Notes: generated by a model not told the origin, from the sequence alone. DNA of 64,000 nucleotides from Paramecium sonneborni (GCA_905182985.1 CAJJDN010000121.1:66028-130027); one strand, 5' to 3'. Shown: positions 25,001-40,463, numbered from the stretch's first letter. Translations and numbers: made by a program.

Positions 25001-27048
25001 ACCTAGATCTATTATTATATTGAAAAGAACAGTTTGGTTTATTATGATTCTTTTATTAACTCTCAGTACTTTGATTATGGCTTATAGAGTCATTTAAAGT
25101 AATGATGTTAAGGAAGCTGTAAATGCTATCTATTAAGGGTATTATAGACATAATATCATATCTGATGTTGTTTATAATGCTCGTAAATTATAATTAATTT
25201 ATAATAATACTTTTGATACTAATTTATCACTTGCTAAATCGGATCTCTAATATTGGGTCAACTCATTACAATAATTATAATATGACTTAATCAATGTTAG
25301 ACTTATTATGGAAAATAGAAAAGGAAATAAAATATAACCTTAATAATATTCTACCAAATTTTTAATGTCAAATGGATAAGAAAGTAATTAAGACTTACTT
25401 TTTGATGATGCTATGATGTATTTCATTACATCTGGTTCATAATTAGGAAATTCTACTAATGAATCTTTTATTTAGTAATAAAGTAGTGGATATAAGAATT
25501 TTTACTTTCTTATTAATAATGGTTATTATGTTCTTAGAAATGGATCAGAAAATATAGCTAACAATTTCTATGAGTTTTATTCCGATCTCATTTAAGATTA
25601 CTTAATTAAATTCCTAATTATTATGATTATTGGTATAGCCTTCTTAATTATTTCCTCTTTAGTTCTAATTCCAATTGTTTCATAAGTTCATGATACCAAT
25701 AATAAAGTGTTATCTCTTTTTGGTATTATACCAGTTAATGAATTAAAGGATTTAGTAACAAAATGTGAACAATACTTAAAAAATTTCTTAAATGAACAAG
25801 GAGATTCTAATAAATACACAAAAGTATAAGAAGCATAAATTACACAATAAAATATTATTCATACATCTGCACATTGTGAATAACCATTAGTAAATAAGGA
25901 AGTTTAAGAGAAATAAGAGAGTAATGAAGATGATGCTAGTAAATTAATACAAAAACCTTAAAAGTTATTATCATCAGGACATTAAAGTATTAGTCATGTT
26001 AAATAATTATCTAATTTAACTTCTGATGGTTAACCTTAAATTCCAATGCCTATTTCTTAAGGTCCTACTAAACATGATTTAAAACAATCATCAAAAAAAT
26101 AGTAATAAAAAGAGGAAGAAAAAGATGAGGATTAAGAAAATTTAAAAGCAAATAAATTACTCAATTCTTAAGGAAGTCATAAATGTGCTGTTACTGTTTA
26201 ATTTATATTCTTTGCTCTTTTGTTTATTTCCTATTTCATTTTAGATATAATCTTAGAATCCTAATTCCTCGAAGAAACTCAAAACATTTTTGATCATCTC
26301 AAAAATATTGAAGATAGACCCTTAAATATCAAATACTATATGTATTTATCTATTGATCAATTACTTTTAGAAGATTCTACTTTTATTGAAACATATAAAA
26401 CAATGTTTCAAAATAGATAATCAGAAAATGAAAGAAACATTTCAGTCGAAATCTAATAGTCTCATCCTTCATAGTTTGATTCATATTTCTCTTTATTAGC
26501 TGATATTTCTTTTAATAATCTATGTAATTATCCTTTTACTGTTAATCAGTTTACTTTACTGACCTCAACTTGTTTAGAAGTATAAGCTGGACTTTTATAA
26601 CAAGGATTAAAAACTACAATTGCATCAGTTGCATTAACATCTAATGATATGCTAGCAAAATGGTTACTTAGTGATAAAACATTTGATGATCTTACTCATA
26701 TTTTAAAAGAATATTATTAAAAGCTAGATACTATTATATAATATGTATCCAATTGTTGTTATTATTTAACAATTAAATATTAAGAAGCAACTTTAGATTT
26801 TCTTCAATATTCAGAAATGATAGAATAAGTCAAATTTTCAGTATTTCTAATTGTAATGTTCTTTGTGTTCATCTTTTGCATGACTCAATATTAAAATAAT
26901 TTAAGTGAACAAATTTGGGAAACAAAGGTACTGATATTCCTGATTATTTCAGGGTTTGTTAAATATGATTCCTCTAGAGATTATAGCCAAGTACTAACAT
27001 CTGAAGGAACAATTTGTTGGAGGAGAAATTCTGAAAGCTGTTTAATGA
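22019..27048 (+). CDS. Large multi-TM PAS-domain protein (ciliate tmcB/tmcC-like)
   Basis: About 1,640 residues. The N-terminal third has several membrane helices (e.g. LYNFLILLETLQL, SYRLIAYFGVFFNIVLLI, YMIIGIPLVILVYFHLLH) and the motif NPFSSIPFASPQ. It is followed by a helical region and a PAS domain (ENANTCIITCSGNFNNMG ... FGIP). A long acidic, Gln-rich linker leads to two more membrane segments (RTVWFIMILLLTLSTLIMA; YLIKFLIIMIIGIAFLII), a second Lys-rich linker and two further helices. It ends in GLLNMIPLEIIAKY and EILKAVQ. A 25-nt intron at 26928-26952 and a 23-nt intron near 22.6 kb are supported. One junction near 22.4 kb is unresolved. The architecture matches ciliate tmcB-type proteins; a sensory role is likely but unproven. 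Confidence 0.8.
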
Positions 27049-27168
27049 TTAAATAGTTAATAGTTAATCACTGCAATGATAACAGCAGTTGTGTCTATAG
27101 ATCTTTAATAATATTTATAATATATGTATAATTTATGGGGAAAAATGAAAATCATTCTTTGAATTAGC

Positions 27169-27543
27169 TCATAGATATTGGATTGAAACTAAGACAGACA
27201 TTCTGTGGATTTGATGATTCTTCTTTAACTTAAAATTTCTCTCGTTAAGTTTAATCTTCTTAATTCCTTGGTTAATTTGCAGTCTCAATAATTTAGATAT
27301 TTTAAATATAATATTTTATTTTCTTCGTGTAGAACTCTTTAATTAAGAATCAATCATATCCTCTTTAATAGCATCAATTCTATATGAATTAATAGGGCTA
27401 GGACTAGAAATACCTTATTGTTTCAAATAGTAATTTTCTGTTTTATTAGTGGGTGTATATCTAAATATAAATGTTTTTATTACCTTTTCACTATTAAAAT
27501 CCTTTCAGCTTTTCGAAAGAGAAATTCTTTTACTTTTGCCCAT
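27169..27543 (-). CDS. Small basic hypothetical protein
   Basis: About 108 residues if two introns are removed: 25 nt (GTAAAAG...AAAAG) directly after MGK, and 23 nt (GTAATAAAAACATTTATTTAG-like) after ILIVKR. The spliced frame reads MGKTERILIVKRYTPTNK and later ISSPSPINSYRIDAIKED, ending in a Lys-rich tail and TGA at 27169. No family recognised. The ATG lies 6 nt after the TGA of the Cys-rich gene. A second identical copy is at 28330-28704 because of the assembly duplication. Confidence 0.5.
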
Positions 27544-27549
27544 CTTTCT

Positions 27550-30500
27550 TCAATTTTCTTTCGTCTCTATTATTTTGTAATTAGCAACCCTTTTAAATTA
27601 GGAAATCTATTGATTATATATCGGCATATTTTGGTAATAAATATTCTGGCATTCTAAACAATTGTTATCAATTTAAATTATTTATGTAATAGAAGAACAT
27701 TTAATGCATATATTTTAATTATTGGTAGTTTAGCATTTTTAGCAATTTTAAGGACATTCATTAATACCATTATCATTTTTAAGAATAAAACTATTATGAA
27801 AATCTAAACAAATTAATTCTAATATATCTTAGAATATTTAAAATAATGAATTTAAATATTATTTTAATCCACCTTGTTAATAAAAATGAATTAAAGTGAT
27901 CAAGATTCTGTCTGAATTACATTAATTAAAAGCACAATTTTTACATCTTGATGGACATGCCATACAAGTTTCAAAGAATAAATCAATATAATANNNNNTC
28001 AGTATTTCTAATTGTAATGTTCTTTGTGTTCATCTTTTGCATGACTCAATATTAAAATAATTTAAGTGAACAAATTTGGGAAACAAAGGTACTGATATTC
28101 CTGATTATTTCAGGGTTTGTTAAATATGATTCCTCTAGAGATTATAGCCAAGTACTAACATCTGAAGGAACAATTTGTTGGAGGAGAAATTCTGAAAGCT
28201 GTTTAATGATTAAATAGTTAATAGTTAATCACTGCAATGATAACAGCAGTTGTGTCTATAGATCTTTAATAATATTTATAATATATGTATAATTTATGGG
28301 GAAAAATGAAAATCATTCTTTGAATTAGCTCATAGATATTGGATTGAAACTAAGACAGACATTCTGTGGATTTGATGATTCTTCTTTAACTTAAAATTTC
28401 TCTCGTTAAGTTTAATCTTCTTAATTCCTTGGTTAATTTGCAGTCTCAATAATTTAGATATTTTAAATATAATATTTTATTTTCTTCGTGTAGAACTCTT
28501 TAATTAAGAATCAATCATATCCTCTTTAATAGCATCAATTCTATATGAATTAATAGGGCTAGGACTAGAAATACCTTATTGTTTCAAATAGTAATTTTCT
28601 GTTTTATTAGTGGGTGTATATCTAAATATAAATGTTTTTATTACCTTTTCACTATTAAAATCCTTTCAGCTTTTCGAAAGAGAAATTCTTTTACTTTTGC
28701 CCATCTTTCTTCAATTTTCTTTCGTCTCTATTATTTTGTAATTAGCAACCCTTTTAAATTAGGAAATCTATTGATTATATATCGGCATATTTTGGTAATA
28801 AATATTCTGGCATTCTAAACAATTGTTATCAATTTAAATTATTTATGTAATAGAAGAACATTTAATGCATATATTTTAATTATTGGTAGTTTAGCATTTT
28901 TAGCAATTTTAAGGACATTCATTAATACCATTATCATTTTTAAGAATAAAACTATTATGAAAATCTAAACAAATTAATTCTAATATATCTTAGAATATTT
29001 AAAATAATGAATTTAAATATTATTTTAATCCACCTTGTTAATAAAAATGAATTAAAGTGATCAAGATTCTGTCTGAATTACATTAATTAAAAGCACAATT
29101 TTTACATCTTGATGGACATGCCATACAAGTTTCAAAGAATAAATCAATATAATACTATAAATACAATTAGAAGAATCTTCTGTTTTACATAATTTAATTA
29201 TTAGTTGAACAATGACTACAAAAATTGTTCAGTGATAATTTCAGTTAAAGGATCAAATAAATAAGGAATGGTTGATCTAATTCCTTATTTATTATATTCA
29301 GTTAAACAGTTAGGTATTTCAAAACTTTCACAATTATATCCATCATCAGATATCTTATAATTATTTATACATTTTAAACATCTATTCTAATTAACTTTGT
29401 AGATACATTTTAAACAATTATATCCACATTATTATTTTAATTTAGTATTCATCAAACATTACTGAAGGATACAATTGAAATAATAATTTGACAAACATTA
29501 AAGACACACATTATTTGAACATATACTACAAAATTAATCACATTATAAACACTCTCCATTTTTAAAGTAATAATCTATATTTATTACTTAAATATAGATT
29601 ACTTGGCTTACAACTAATTATGATTAATTGACCAAAATTAGTATATTTATATATTTAACAATCATCATCATTACATATTTCTTAACATCCTAGACAATTA
29701 TTAATTGAACCTGAATTTAGATCAACCATATATAATTATATATCTTATTTCACTTTTATATAAGTAGATTACTCATCAAAAGATCACTTAATTCATAATT
29801 ATAAATGCATTTTAAATTAAATTACCAAAATTGTTAATTTTCAATGCAATCACCACAATAAAAAGAATTTTCATTTAATGAAAATGGACTTAAAATTAAT
29901 GATTAAATATAACAATCAATACAATATTTTTATCCTTTCATATCCATAATAAATTAACCATAATAGTATTAGGTAATATCATATTCAATTTCTTCTGTTT
30001 AAAAAAATGTATTTTATTTTATTTCTATTTATATTTTCAATTATCTCATGGGCATTTCTTTTAAAAAGTGAATTTAAAGTAATTTTCATTGCAAAGACAT
30101 TTATTTTATTTTAGTTAACGATTTTCAGTAATTTCGCATTCTGTACAATAGTTTTATGTGGGTCCATTACAAATTTTGCATTTTCGTCACATTCTATTTA
30201 AATCTATGATAAAATTATACTTAATTAAAAAATATACGGTCTCTATATGCAAGATTTCATTGAAATTTGGCCTAAATTCCCTGCAAAATATCACATCATT
30301 AGAACCAATATAAAAATATAAATCAGATCCAGTAAAAAATAAAATTAGATTAAGCCAGTTTATAAATTTTACTCTCTATCATACATTATAGTAATAAAAT
30401 GCCATTAAGACACTAAATTTACTTAGGATTTAATAGTAATCAATTCAGCATTTGAATTATAAAATAATTTATCATATTTCTTAGCTTTCAATTAAATTTG

Positions 30501-31498
30501 AATATCTAAATCTCCATCTAGAATAACATATGTTAAATCTAAAAGTAAACTTTGTTCATCAATTATATATAATTTTGTTATATAATCGTCTCTAACTTAT
30601 AATAAATTATAGATTTTATTATTTTTAAAATATTAACTTTTAATATATACTTAATTGATTGATAACTTATACCAAGCTTCAAATTCAAATGTACTGTCTA
30701 ATAAGAAAATACTCTTAAAAATTGATGATGGTGAAGTTTAAATATCATTTATCAAAGTTCATTTAATAGGATTACATTTTATTTGCACCTAAATACAAAT
30801 TAGTCAACTCAGTTTTAAAGTAAGAACTAGTCATATCTAATGAACCTTAATATTTAATTATGATATCAATTCACGGAATTGATTAAAAAAAAACTTGTAA
30901 TCTGAAAACTTAAATTTAATTTTAAAATATATATCTGAATCCCCCAATACTTAATTAGATTGTAGTTTGATCAATTTAAAATCATTTTGATTGATATTTA
31001 ATGTCTAAGTAATATAATTAAAAACAAAATGATCTATTTTCTACTTTATCGGTGTAATTCTATAAAATTTGAAATGCCAAATTCCTTCGAAAAAATTTAA
31101 ATCAAAAATTTCAGTTGATAATATATTTTCATCCACATTTATTATCATTGTTTGTAAAATATGATTATTGATATCAAAATATGAATATATTTTTTATAAT
31201 TTTGCTTCTTTATTATAAACTCTAAATAGTAGTTATCCAGATGTAATTAATGCTTTTGCAGTTGAGCTTGCTAAAAACTATTAGGATTAGATTTTTAATT
31301 TAGGTTCATATTTAAACAAAAATGAGAGTGAAACTTCTTTGTTAATCAGAAATTCATTTGGGATGTATTAATTATTCAGATTTAAACTTTTAAAGTTTAT
31401 TATTGTTTAAGAGCCTCCTGCCTAAAGAACAGAGTTATATAGTATTTTCTTTATTATAATTACATCATTCCAGCAAAAATAGTTAATACTGTGATCAT
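27550..31498 (-). CDS. Large Cys-rich protein with LamG-like N-terminal region
   Basis: Ciliate-type extracellular protein. A hydrophobic leader is proposed (MITVLTIFAGMM, ATG at 31496-31498), followed by beta-rich, lectin/LamG-like segments (NQYIPNEFLINKEVSLSFLF ... FEGIWHFKFYRI). The second half has many CxxC repeats of the furin or growth-factor-receptor type: CDQFCSICSNNVCLQCLSNY, NCLKCIYKVNQNRCLKC, CMACPSRCKNCAFNQC, ECPQNCQKC and NCLECQN. Several short introns are needed and not all were fixed. The coordinates include the duplicated block 27999-29154, which should be collapsed. TGA at 27550. An alternative start at 31610 overlaps the channel gene. It probably acts at the cell surface; the ligand is unknown. 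Confidence 0.65.
27999..28209 (+). other. Duplicate 3' fragment of the PAS gene
   Basis: Second copy of the last coding part of the gene at 22019-27048, including its final 25-nt intron and TGA (28207-28209). Created by the N-flanked duplication. Confidence 0.8.
28330..28704 (-). other. Duplicate of the small basic gene
   Basis: Identical copy of 27169-27543 at offset 1161. Only one of the two is expected in the real genome. Confidence 0.7.
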
Positions 31499-31555
31499 TT
31501 TTAGAATGAAATAACTTATAATTTATCTATAATAATATATCAATAATTGCTGCAA

Positions 31556-34382
31556 TCACTATAGTCTTATTAATTATTAAACTTTTTTTATTTTCGAAGC
31601 AACAAAACATTTTATTGAGTATCCTGAAATTTGATCTTTTTAAATTTGACAATTTTAAACCTAAAATGAATTTTTATATCTTTAGATAACACAATCAAAA
31701 TTGTTATGAGGATAATATATTTTGAATTTCATCATAGTTTCAAAATTATTATAAATGAAATCATTAAAAAGATACTCTTAATTCTAATATTATAACAAAG
31801 TAATTACTTCAGGAGTTAATAGAGCTTAAAATTAAGACTGTTAACATATAATGCTTAATTATTTTGTTCCACTATTTTATTTTAATTTATTTTCATCAAA
31901 TAATGTGTTAACGCTATTTGCTAAATGAACAATTTCTCTTGTTTATTCTGAATCATTCTATTTTGAATTTTGAGAGTGATTATTTGATATATTTCTTGAA
32001 AATGAATTTGTATGAGTTTTAGACTTATTGGTTTGCCTAGATTTTTATTATGCTTATATAATTTATGAATTATTTTGACTTTAATAATATATATTCTGAT
32101 TTTACCCATTTTATAATTATAGAAGAATTTCTTTATCATCCTTATCTAAAACTGAGAAACTTCCTTAAATACCAATAAATCCAGCAGTTTTATTGGAATC
32201 TTTTCTTCTTATTGTTTTTGTTATTTTAGGAATAATCATACCAACTTCATCGGCTTCTTCTTCTATATTAAACAGTTCAATACTATCTCCATTAAAATTA
32301 CTATTTGATACTTAATAATCTTAAATCACTTTTTGAGTAGGAATAGAATTACTAAATTAACTAGGTGAATGTGTTTAATCTATTTATAAATTTAAAATTT
32401 ACTTTCTGAATAAGGCAATTAAGAAAAATCTTGGAATTCTTCTGAATTAACATCTTAACTTAATTTAGCATTAATAATAGATTTAACTCTCTCTTGATTA
32501 CAATTTAAATTTCTTAATGTTAAATATCTCTTTTATTTTCTAATAATAGGTTTTCGAAGTTATTTCTTGCTATATAAATATTTTTCAATCACATTTTAAC
32601 GTTAAGGAAAATATTATAAGTGTTTACATTCCACAATATAATCACCTCTAATTTTACAGAAATAACAATCAAACAAAGATTAATTATAATGAGAATTATC
32701 TTTCATCATACTAAATCTTTCATTATCTTATGGATAATTTGATATTATTCCTAAAAAATCAGATCTTTTTAATTTCATTAATGTTGTAACACCACAACTA
32801 TAAATACTTATATTTGAAGGTATTCCAGATATAAAAGAATGTAATCCAAATGCTTAACCCTCTAAAAGTCTAGTAACAGATCTTTTATTATTGGCTAATG
32901 AAGATCCTTGAAATTAAACTTTTACTTCACCTTTTAATATATAATATAAACTTAAATCCTCAGCTTTATGTTCCTATAATATAAAATCAATAGTTTATTA
33001 TTACAATTAATATATTATCTTCAGGATTAAATGTTACCTACTCAATCATATATAATAATTGCTATTTAAATTGAGGAGAAAACTTATTCATTAAATCTAA
33101 TCTTTCTATCATTTTTGATCTTAAAGAAATTTCTATCTCATCTTACAATCCTGGACTTAATTTTTTCATTAATTAATCTTTGGCTCTACCTAAATCTTCC
33201 TATTTGTTTTTATTTATTATATTATACATCTATTCTATATTCAAGATAAGAATGACATCTTCTCTATAAATCATAATCTTAACATTTCTCCTTTAAATAT
33301 TCCACAAATCCCTTTAACAATTTTTACTTTTCTTCTTATATCTCTATTGATGGCTTTATCCATGTCCAAAGTTAAATTAAAGTGTAAACATAACATAAAT
33401 AGCATATTAATGAAAATATTGAAACTACAATAAGGTTTTCCTAATTCAAATCTAAAGCTAAATTTCTATCTATATATTTACAAATGTTTCCATTATGAGT
33501 TAATAATGATATTGAATAACTTATATATAAAAATAGGGATTAATTTTCGTCATCAAATACTCTTATTTAAATTATAATATTACTCTTTAAAGTGCAAACT
33601 AAGCTCATTATAATTGATATCCATAATTATATTATTATTACTATAGTATGTGTAAATCTATATAAATTTTCGAATGGTTCAATAATACGTATCATTTCCA
33701 GTATGATTAAGATTATTATTAATAAAATCATTAAAAATTTATTATCCAAATTTAAATTATAATTAATTAATAAAATTATTAGCCTAAAGAAATCTAAATA
33801 TACTTTTTATTAATTCTTGTAATTTTATACTATTTTCCCTCTAAATAACTTATATGGACCTCTTTAAAAATACAAATCCAATAAAATTGCTAAAATCTTG
33901 AAACAAAAAATAATCAAAGTAACTAATTCTTAAATTTAAAAGGTTTTAAGTAATGGTATAAAAATAATTGTAAATAGGCTAGATAAAAATGATGTCAAAA
34001 AGATAAACAAATTGAAATAATAATAATAAAATGGGGAAACTAAGTCAAATATTCTTTTTAATACCTTCTTGACATTCATGTGTTATAAGTGGATCATTAT
34101 ATTTTGAATAATGAATTGAATTAAGCAATCGTTATTTAATTTATTCTATTATGATTTTCACCTTTCTATTATCTAAAAAATGTTTCCTTGGTTCTAATAA
34201 TAAATTTGATTAAATCATTTAAGAAGGTGATAATAATGAACTATCCTCTTAAACAATACTAAACTTCTTTTATTCTTATCCATGAACCTATTAATCAGTG
34301 TTTTATGTGATACAATATTTGTAATTGTAGGTATTTTTAATTCTTCATTACTTTAGAAATCATTTGGTTAATGTGGGAACAT
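31556..34382 (-). CDS. Cyclic-nucleotide-binding-domain cation channel, unusual pore
   Basis: Start MFPHQPNDFQSNEELK at 34382, then a polar N-terminus and about six membrane segments (FYYYYFNLFIFLTSFLSSLF; LVTLIIFCFKILAILLDLYF; NKFLMILLIIILIILEMI; THTIVIIIQLWISIIMSL; ENLIVVSIFSLICYLCYVYT). Next come a C-linker and a cyclic-nucleotide-binding fold (DLSLYYILKGEVKVQF ... GQAFGLHSFISG). The tail contains IYYPHNNFDCVIQRY, a motif common at the C-terminus of ciliate channels. The pore segment between S5 and S6 reads LLTHNGNICKYI, not the TVGYGD of potassium channels. Introns of 26, 25 and 31 nt are supported. The 3' end is uncertain: a 25-nt intron would move the TGA to 31540. Confidence 0.75.
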
Positions 34383-34717
34383 TTAAATAAATGATGGCTT
34401 CAATTAACAATTTTAATGTTTTGTTTAATGTTCTTTCAACTCTTAACTTGCCCTACTCTCTTATTTTCTTATACCTTTTATCAATTTTTGAATTATAATC
34501 TACCTATTCTTTGTCTCTACTCAATGTAAATAAGGCTTTGCTAATAAACATATTTATAATTATTTTCAAATAATCTGCAGCTATTTAATTGCCAAAAAGA
34601 TATAAATTTTCGAATTTAAATTTCATTAACTTTATGATTTTTCACATTTTTGACCATGAGATAAGGAATAACATTAAAAAATTATAATTTATTAATTTGT
34701 GCAATAATTGCAAATAA
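34383..34717. other. Intergenic region upstream of the channel gene
   Basis: 335 bp between the 614-residue gene and the channel gene on the same strand. It contains frames that look partly protein-like on the minus strand (for example around 34.4-34.6 kb), but no start or stop pattern supports a separate gene. Confidence 0.4.
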
Positions 34718-36562
34718 TCAAACTAAAAAACTTTCTAACTCCTCCATGAGCTTTTATTAAGATGATAATTTATTTTTTTTCTTCTCCTTTTATAATTATT
34801 ATTATTAATTAGATTATTCTATAAATTACTATTATTAAAAACTTGATCTAGTTCTCCTCTAAAAATATTATTATTATTGATAATATCCAGGTGGTCGACC
34901 TAATCTTCTTTCTTAATATGGCTATTTTTTTGTTTTATATTCAATATCTGATATTATATTCTATAATTAATTCTTAAGTTATTTCTCTTTGTTTCCATCA
35001 CTTAACTTTGTTTAATTAAATTGTATTAATTCTAATAAAATTTATGCTATATTTTTATCTTAAATATTTTAATCATTATTTTTATTTTAAAATTTTGTTA
35101 TATAATTTTATATTTTACATTTTGTGTCCTCTTCATTTATAATCTTTTCTATTTCATTTTTTATCAAATTCTTATAATCTAAAATAATTTCTAACATTTT
35201 AAAAATAATCTCTTTTTATTAATATTCTTATTTTCCTAATTATTAATAATAAAATGCTTTTGAATATGTTTAAGATTTCGCCTAGGTTTAAAAATTATAG
35301 TGGATTAATGCAATAAATAAATTAAACACACAATCTTCCTGACATTCAATAATTAATTCTTTTGAAATCATTATTAAATTCTAATTTTAAATATTCAAAT
35401 CTAAATATGCTATGATTTTTGGAAATGGAAATCTGACTTTTATCATTTCAGTCATAATTTTATTGAATAATAATAAAGATTCTATTTATTGTTATTATGA
35501 TAGTTCTCTTTTTTCATGAGTTCTAAAAAAATCTTTTTTTATGAAAGATGGTATATTAACTATACTAAAATCCATTATTGATTTTTCTGCCGTTTTTTAA
35601 TATTAAACAATTTATGATAGACCTTCATAAAATTTCTCTGCTTAATCAACTTAATTTCTAAATTTTTAAAGATTCGAATAAAGCTTTTTAAACTTTTTAG
35701 ATTGAACTAACTGTTTTAATTCTACAATCATATACTTTTTTTATTCTAAAATCAAATTTAAATTTTTAGAGAAAATATTAAAATTAGATTCAATCAATTC
35801 ATCTTCATATTTTGGAAAAACTTTTTCTATATAATAATTCATTTCTGATAAGCTTAATGTATTTAAATTAATTAATTAATCTATTTTAATAGAATAATTA
35901 AATCTTGACATTTATCTTTTGTTATAAATTTATTTATAGACCTATTTTGTTATTTAGAATTCTACAAAGAATTGTTAAGTGTCTCGATTCATATAAAACC
36001 TTGTGCATAATAGTAAAGAAGTTAAAGGAATCTTAAGTTTTAAAGATTATACTATTGCAATCATTTAAGCTTTAAAAAAAATGAAATATTTGTAATCTTC
36101 AGTAATAATCTAAATATTTGGAGTTTAATAAATTATTTGTTGAACATATTAAAGTATTTCATTATTATTCTATTCCTTGATTTAATAATCGTATAATTTA
36201 TAATAAAAATTGAAAAATGTAGTGCTAATAAGGATTTCTTCAGTTAATATAGAAATTTTCTCAATGCACAATTACAAGATTCTAATAATTAGTTCTTGTT
36301 CTGTATATTCAGGAATATCAATTGAAAATTTTTCAATTAAATCAACATTATAGGTTTTCATCAAAAGTTTTAATAATGAATCAGTTTTTCTAATTGTAAT
36401 TGTGCCTTTCGTTTCAGAAAAGAACAAATAGTTTAATATCTTCGGAAAAACTATATTTTTGAAAGTTAAGAAGTTTAAAGTTGTAGAAATTTTTTGTTCT
36501 TTTTATTTGTTTTTAAGTGAATCAGAGCTGCTTTCATTTTGATGACTCTCAAAGAAAATCAT
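34718..36562 (-). CDS. Hypothetical helical protein with basic Gln-rich tail (614 aa)
   Basis: Single 615-codon frame from ATG 36560-36562 to TGA at 34718, no introns. It is mostly helical, with evenly spaced leucines and isoleucines and no signal peptide or membrane segment. The last 100 residues are basic and Gln-rich, with RRLGRPPGYYQQQQYFQRRT, a Gly-Arg-Pro patch that resembles a nucleic-acid-binding AT-hook core but stands alone. It ends in QQKLMEELESFLV. An internal ATG at 35911 is in frame but is not the start, because the upstream 217 codons are equally protein-like. No family recognised. Confidence 0.75.
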
Positions 36563-36784
36563 TTTATTTAAGAGTATATTAATTTTTCAAGGACTGATGA
36601 TTATATTAAGAAAATCCTTCTAAAATTCATCATAATTATCGAATTAAGGGGGATATGATATACGAAGCCTAAATTTAATATAATAAAATTTGCATAAAGT
36701 TTATTTTACTGTGATACTTAATAAATAGAGCCTATATATTGTATTTTAGGTTTATCATAATTAAAATAACCCTGAATTTTTGAT
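36563..36784. promoter_or_regulatory. Divergent intergenic region
   Basis: 222 bp between the 614-residue gene (minus) and the ankyrin-AGC kinase gene (plus). Expected to contain both promoters; no element identified. Confidence 0.35.
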
Positions 36785-38955
<2,171 letters not shown>

Positions 38956-39237
38956 TATTTTATATATATTTAAGTGGATCTATTTTTTTTAGAATTATTC
39001 TAATGCTTATAAATAATTATCAATGTAAAAATCTTATTTTACATAATCTTTATATTTTCATAATAAAATATAATTATTATGTTTAGAATATTTATCAATC
39101 TCAAAAAATGATAATTTAAAGTTTTGATTTAGATAATAATTATGTTAATGATTATTTAAAAGGTTACAGAAAATATTAAGATAATTTCTTATATATTATA
39201 TAATATAATACTATCAGGCTTAATAATATAATAAGAG

Positions 39238-40463
39238 ATGAAGAAATCTATGGGACAAAGTTATCGTAAAATATAAGCTGAATTTAGGTATATAGTATAT
39301 ATATTTATATATAATAAATAGATCACATCGACCTCAATTGACAGAAGTATAAAGCATGACAGTAATAACAAATTAAAGTAATTTAGTATTTATTCTTTAA
39401 GATGGAACAATGAAATTCTCAATAAAAGAATATCTTGAGAGATAAAGATGTAATATAAAAGAAAAGAAAACTTCATAAAGTGATAATTTTCTAAGAAAGA
39501 TTGCTCCTATTAAATTAGAGAATTAATTAAGCAAAAACAATTCACCTCGATTTAGAATTAAATTGGTTTCAAGTCCATTAAGTACTAACAGAACAACTCT
39601 TTCAAGATCTCCTTAAGCCTCAACTTTTCGAAATCGTAATATACCTTTAGAATCAGATTATATTTGTGAAACTGAGATGAATATATAAACAGCAAGAATA
39701 GATAGAGCATTTTAATAAACTGATATAGATGAAAGTACTTTACTATCAACTAAGACACCTACAAGATAAGAAAATAGAGTTTAAAATTCTTCAGTAATTA
39801 AAACAATGAATGCTATTAATTCTGCAGATGAAGATGATCAAAATTTATTGAAAGAATAAATTAAACCTCCAAAAAGAACTAAAAAATAATTAAGACATTG
39901 TTTACTTCGAGCATTGAAAAAATTAAAAGAAATGAATGTCTCTACCAAAATGATGGTCTAAAAATAAATATTTTCTAAAAAACCTTATTAGAAGCCTTAT
40001 TCATAAGAATTTATACACGCTGTCAAATTGAATCAAATTGAAAAAGTTCATTAATATCTAGAAAAAAATTAATACTTAGTTTTTGATTTTGATTTCTTTA
40101 ATATGTCTGCCTTGCATTGGTCTAGTAAAAAAGGATTATATGAAATGACTGAACTGTTAATAAAATATCATGCAGATGTTGATGCAATTGATATATTGAA
40201 TAGAACACCTTTGTATTTAGCTATATAAGAAAATAATATACCTATTATTGAAGTAAGAATATTTATCAATTTTTAGTTACTTTTAAGAAATAAAGCATAT
40301 CCTTGGTCTACTTCAGTAACTGATTTGGGAGAAGTGGTTAAAGATAACAAAAAAGTTCGCAAAATATTAACTTTGATTAGAAGAGTAATTATTACAATTT
40401 AATTTATAGTTGGACATTATCAACATGTGGGGAGAGAAAAAATTGAAAGAAGAATTTTTTTGA
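39238..40463 (+). CDS. Ankyrin-repeat protein
   Basis: About 375 residues. Start MKKSMGQSYRKIQAEF, a 34-nt intron, then a long Ser/Thr/Arg-rich region (SPLSTNRTTLSRSPQAST). The ankyrin part is at the C-terminus: YSQEFIHAVKLNQIEKVHQY, MSALHWSSKKGLYEMTELLI, ADVDAIDILNRTPLYLAI, then ELLLRNKAYPW after an intron of about 28 nt. A final 25-nt intron gives the end RRLDIINMWGEKKLKEEFF and TGA at 40461-40463. It follows the ankyrin-kinase gene on the same strand by 282 bp. No catalytic domain is present. Confidence 0.78.

Larger units (their letters stand above)
26838..29154. repeat. 1156-bp perfect tandem duplication around 5 Ns (assembly artefact)
   Basis: Bases 26838-27993 recur as 27999-29154 (offset 1161), separated only by Ns at 27994-27998. 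The unit holds the 3' end of the PAS gene, a small minus-strand gene and the 3' part of the Cys-rich gene. Same pattern as the two other N-flanked duplications. Confidence 0.88.

Noticed and set aside
27450..27543. In-frame TGA as a selenocysteine codon in the small basic gene
   Set aside because: A 25-nt intron after the third codon removes the TGA and gives a better frame, so recoding is not needed.
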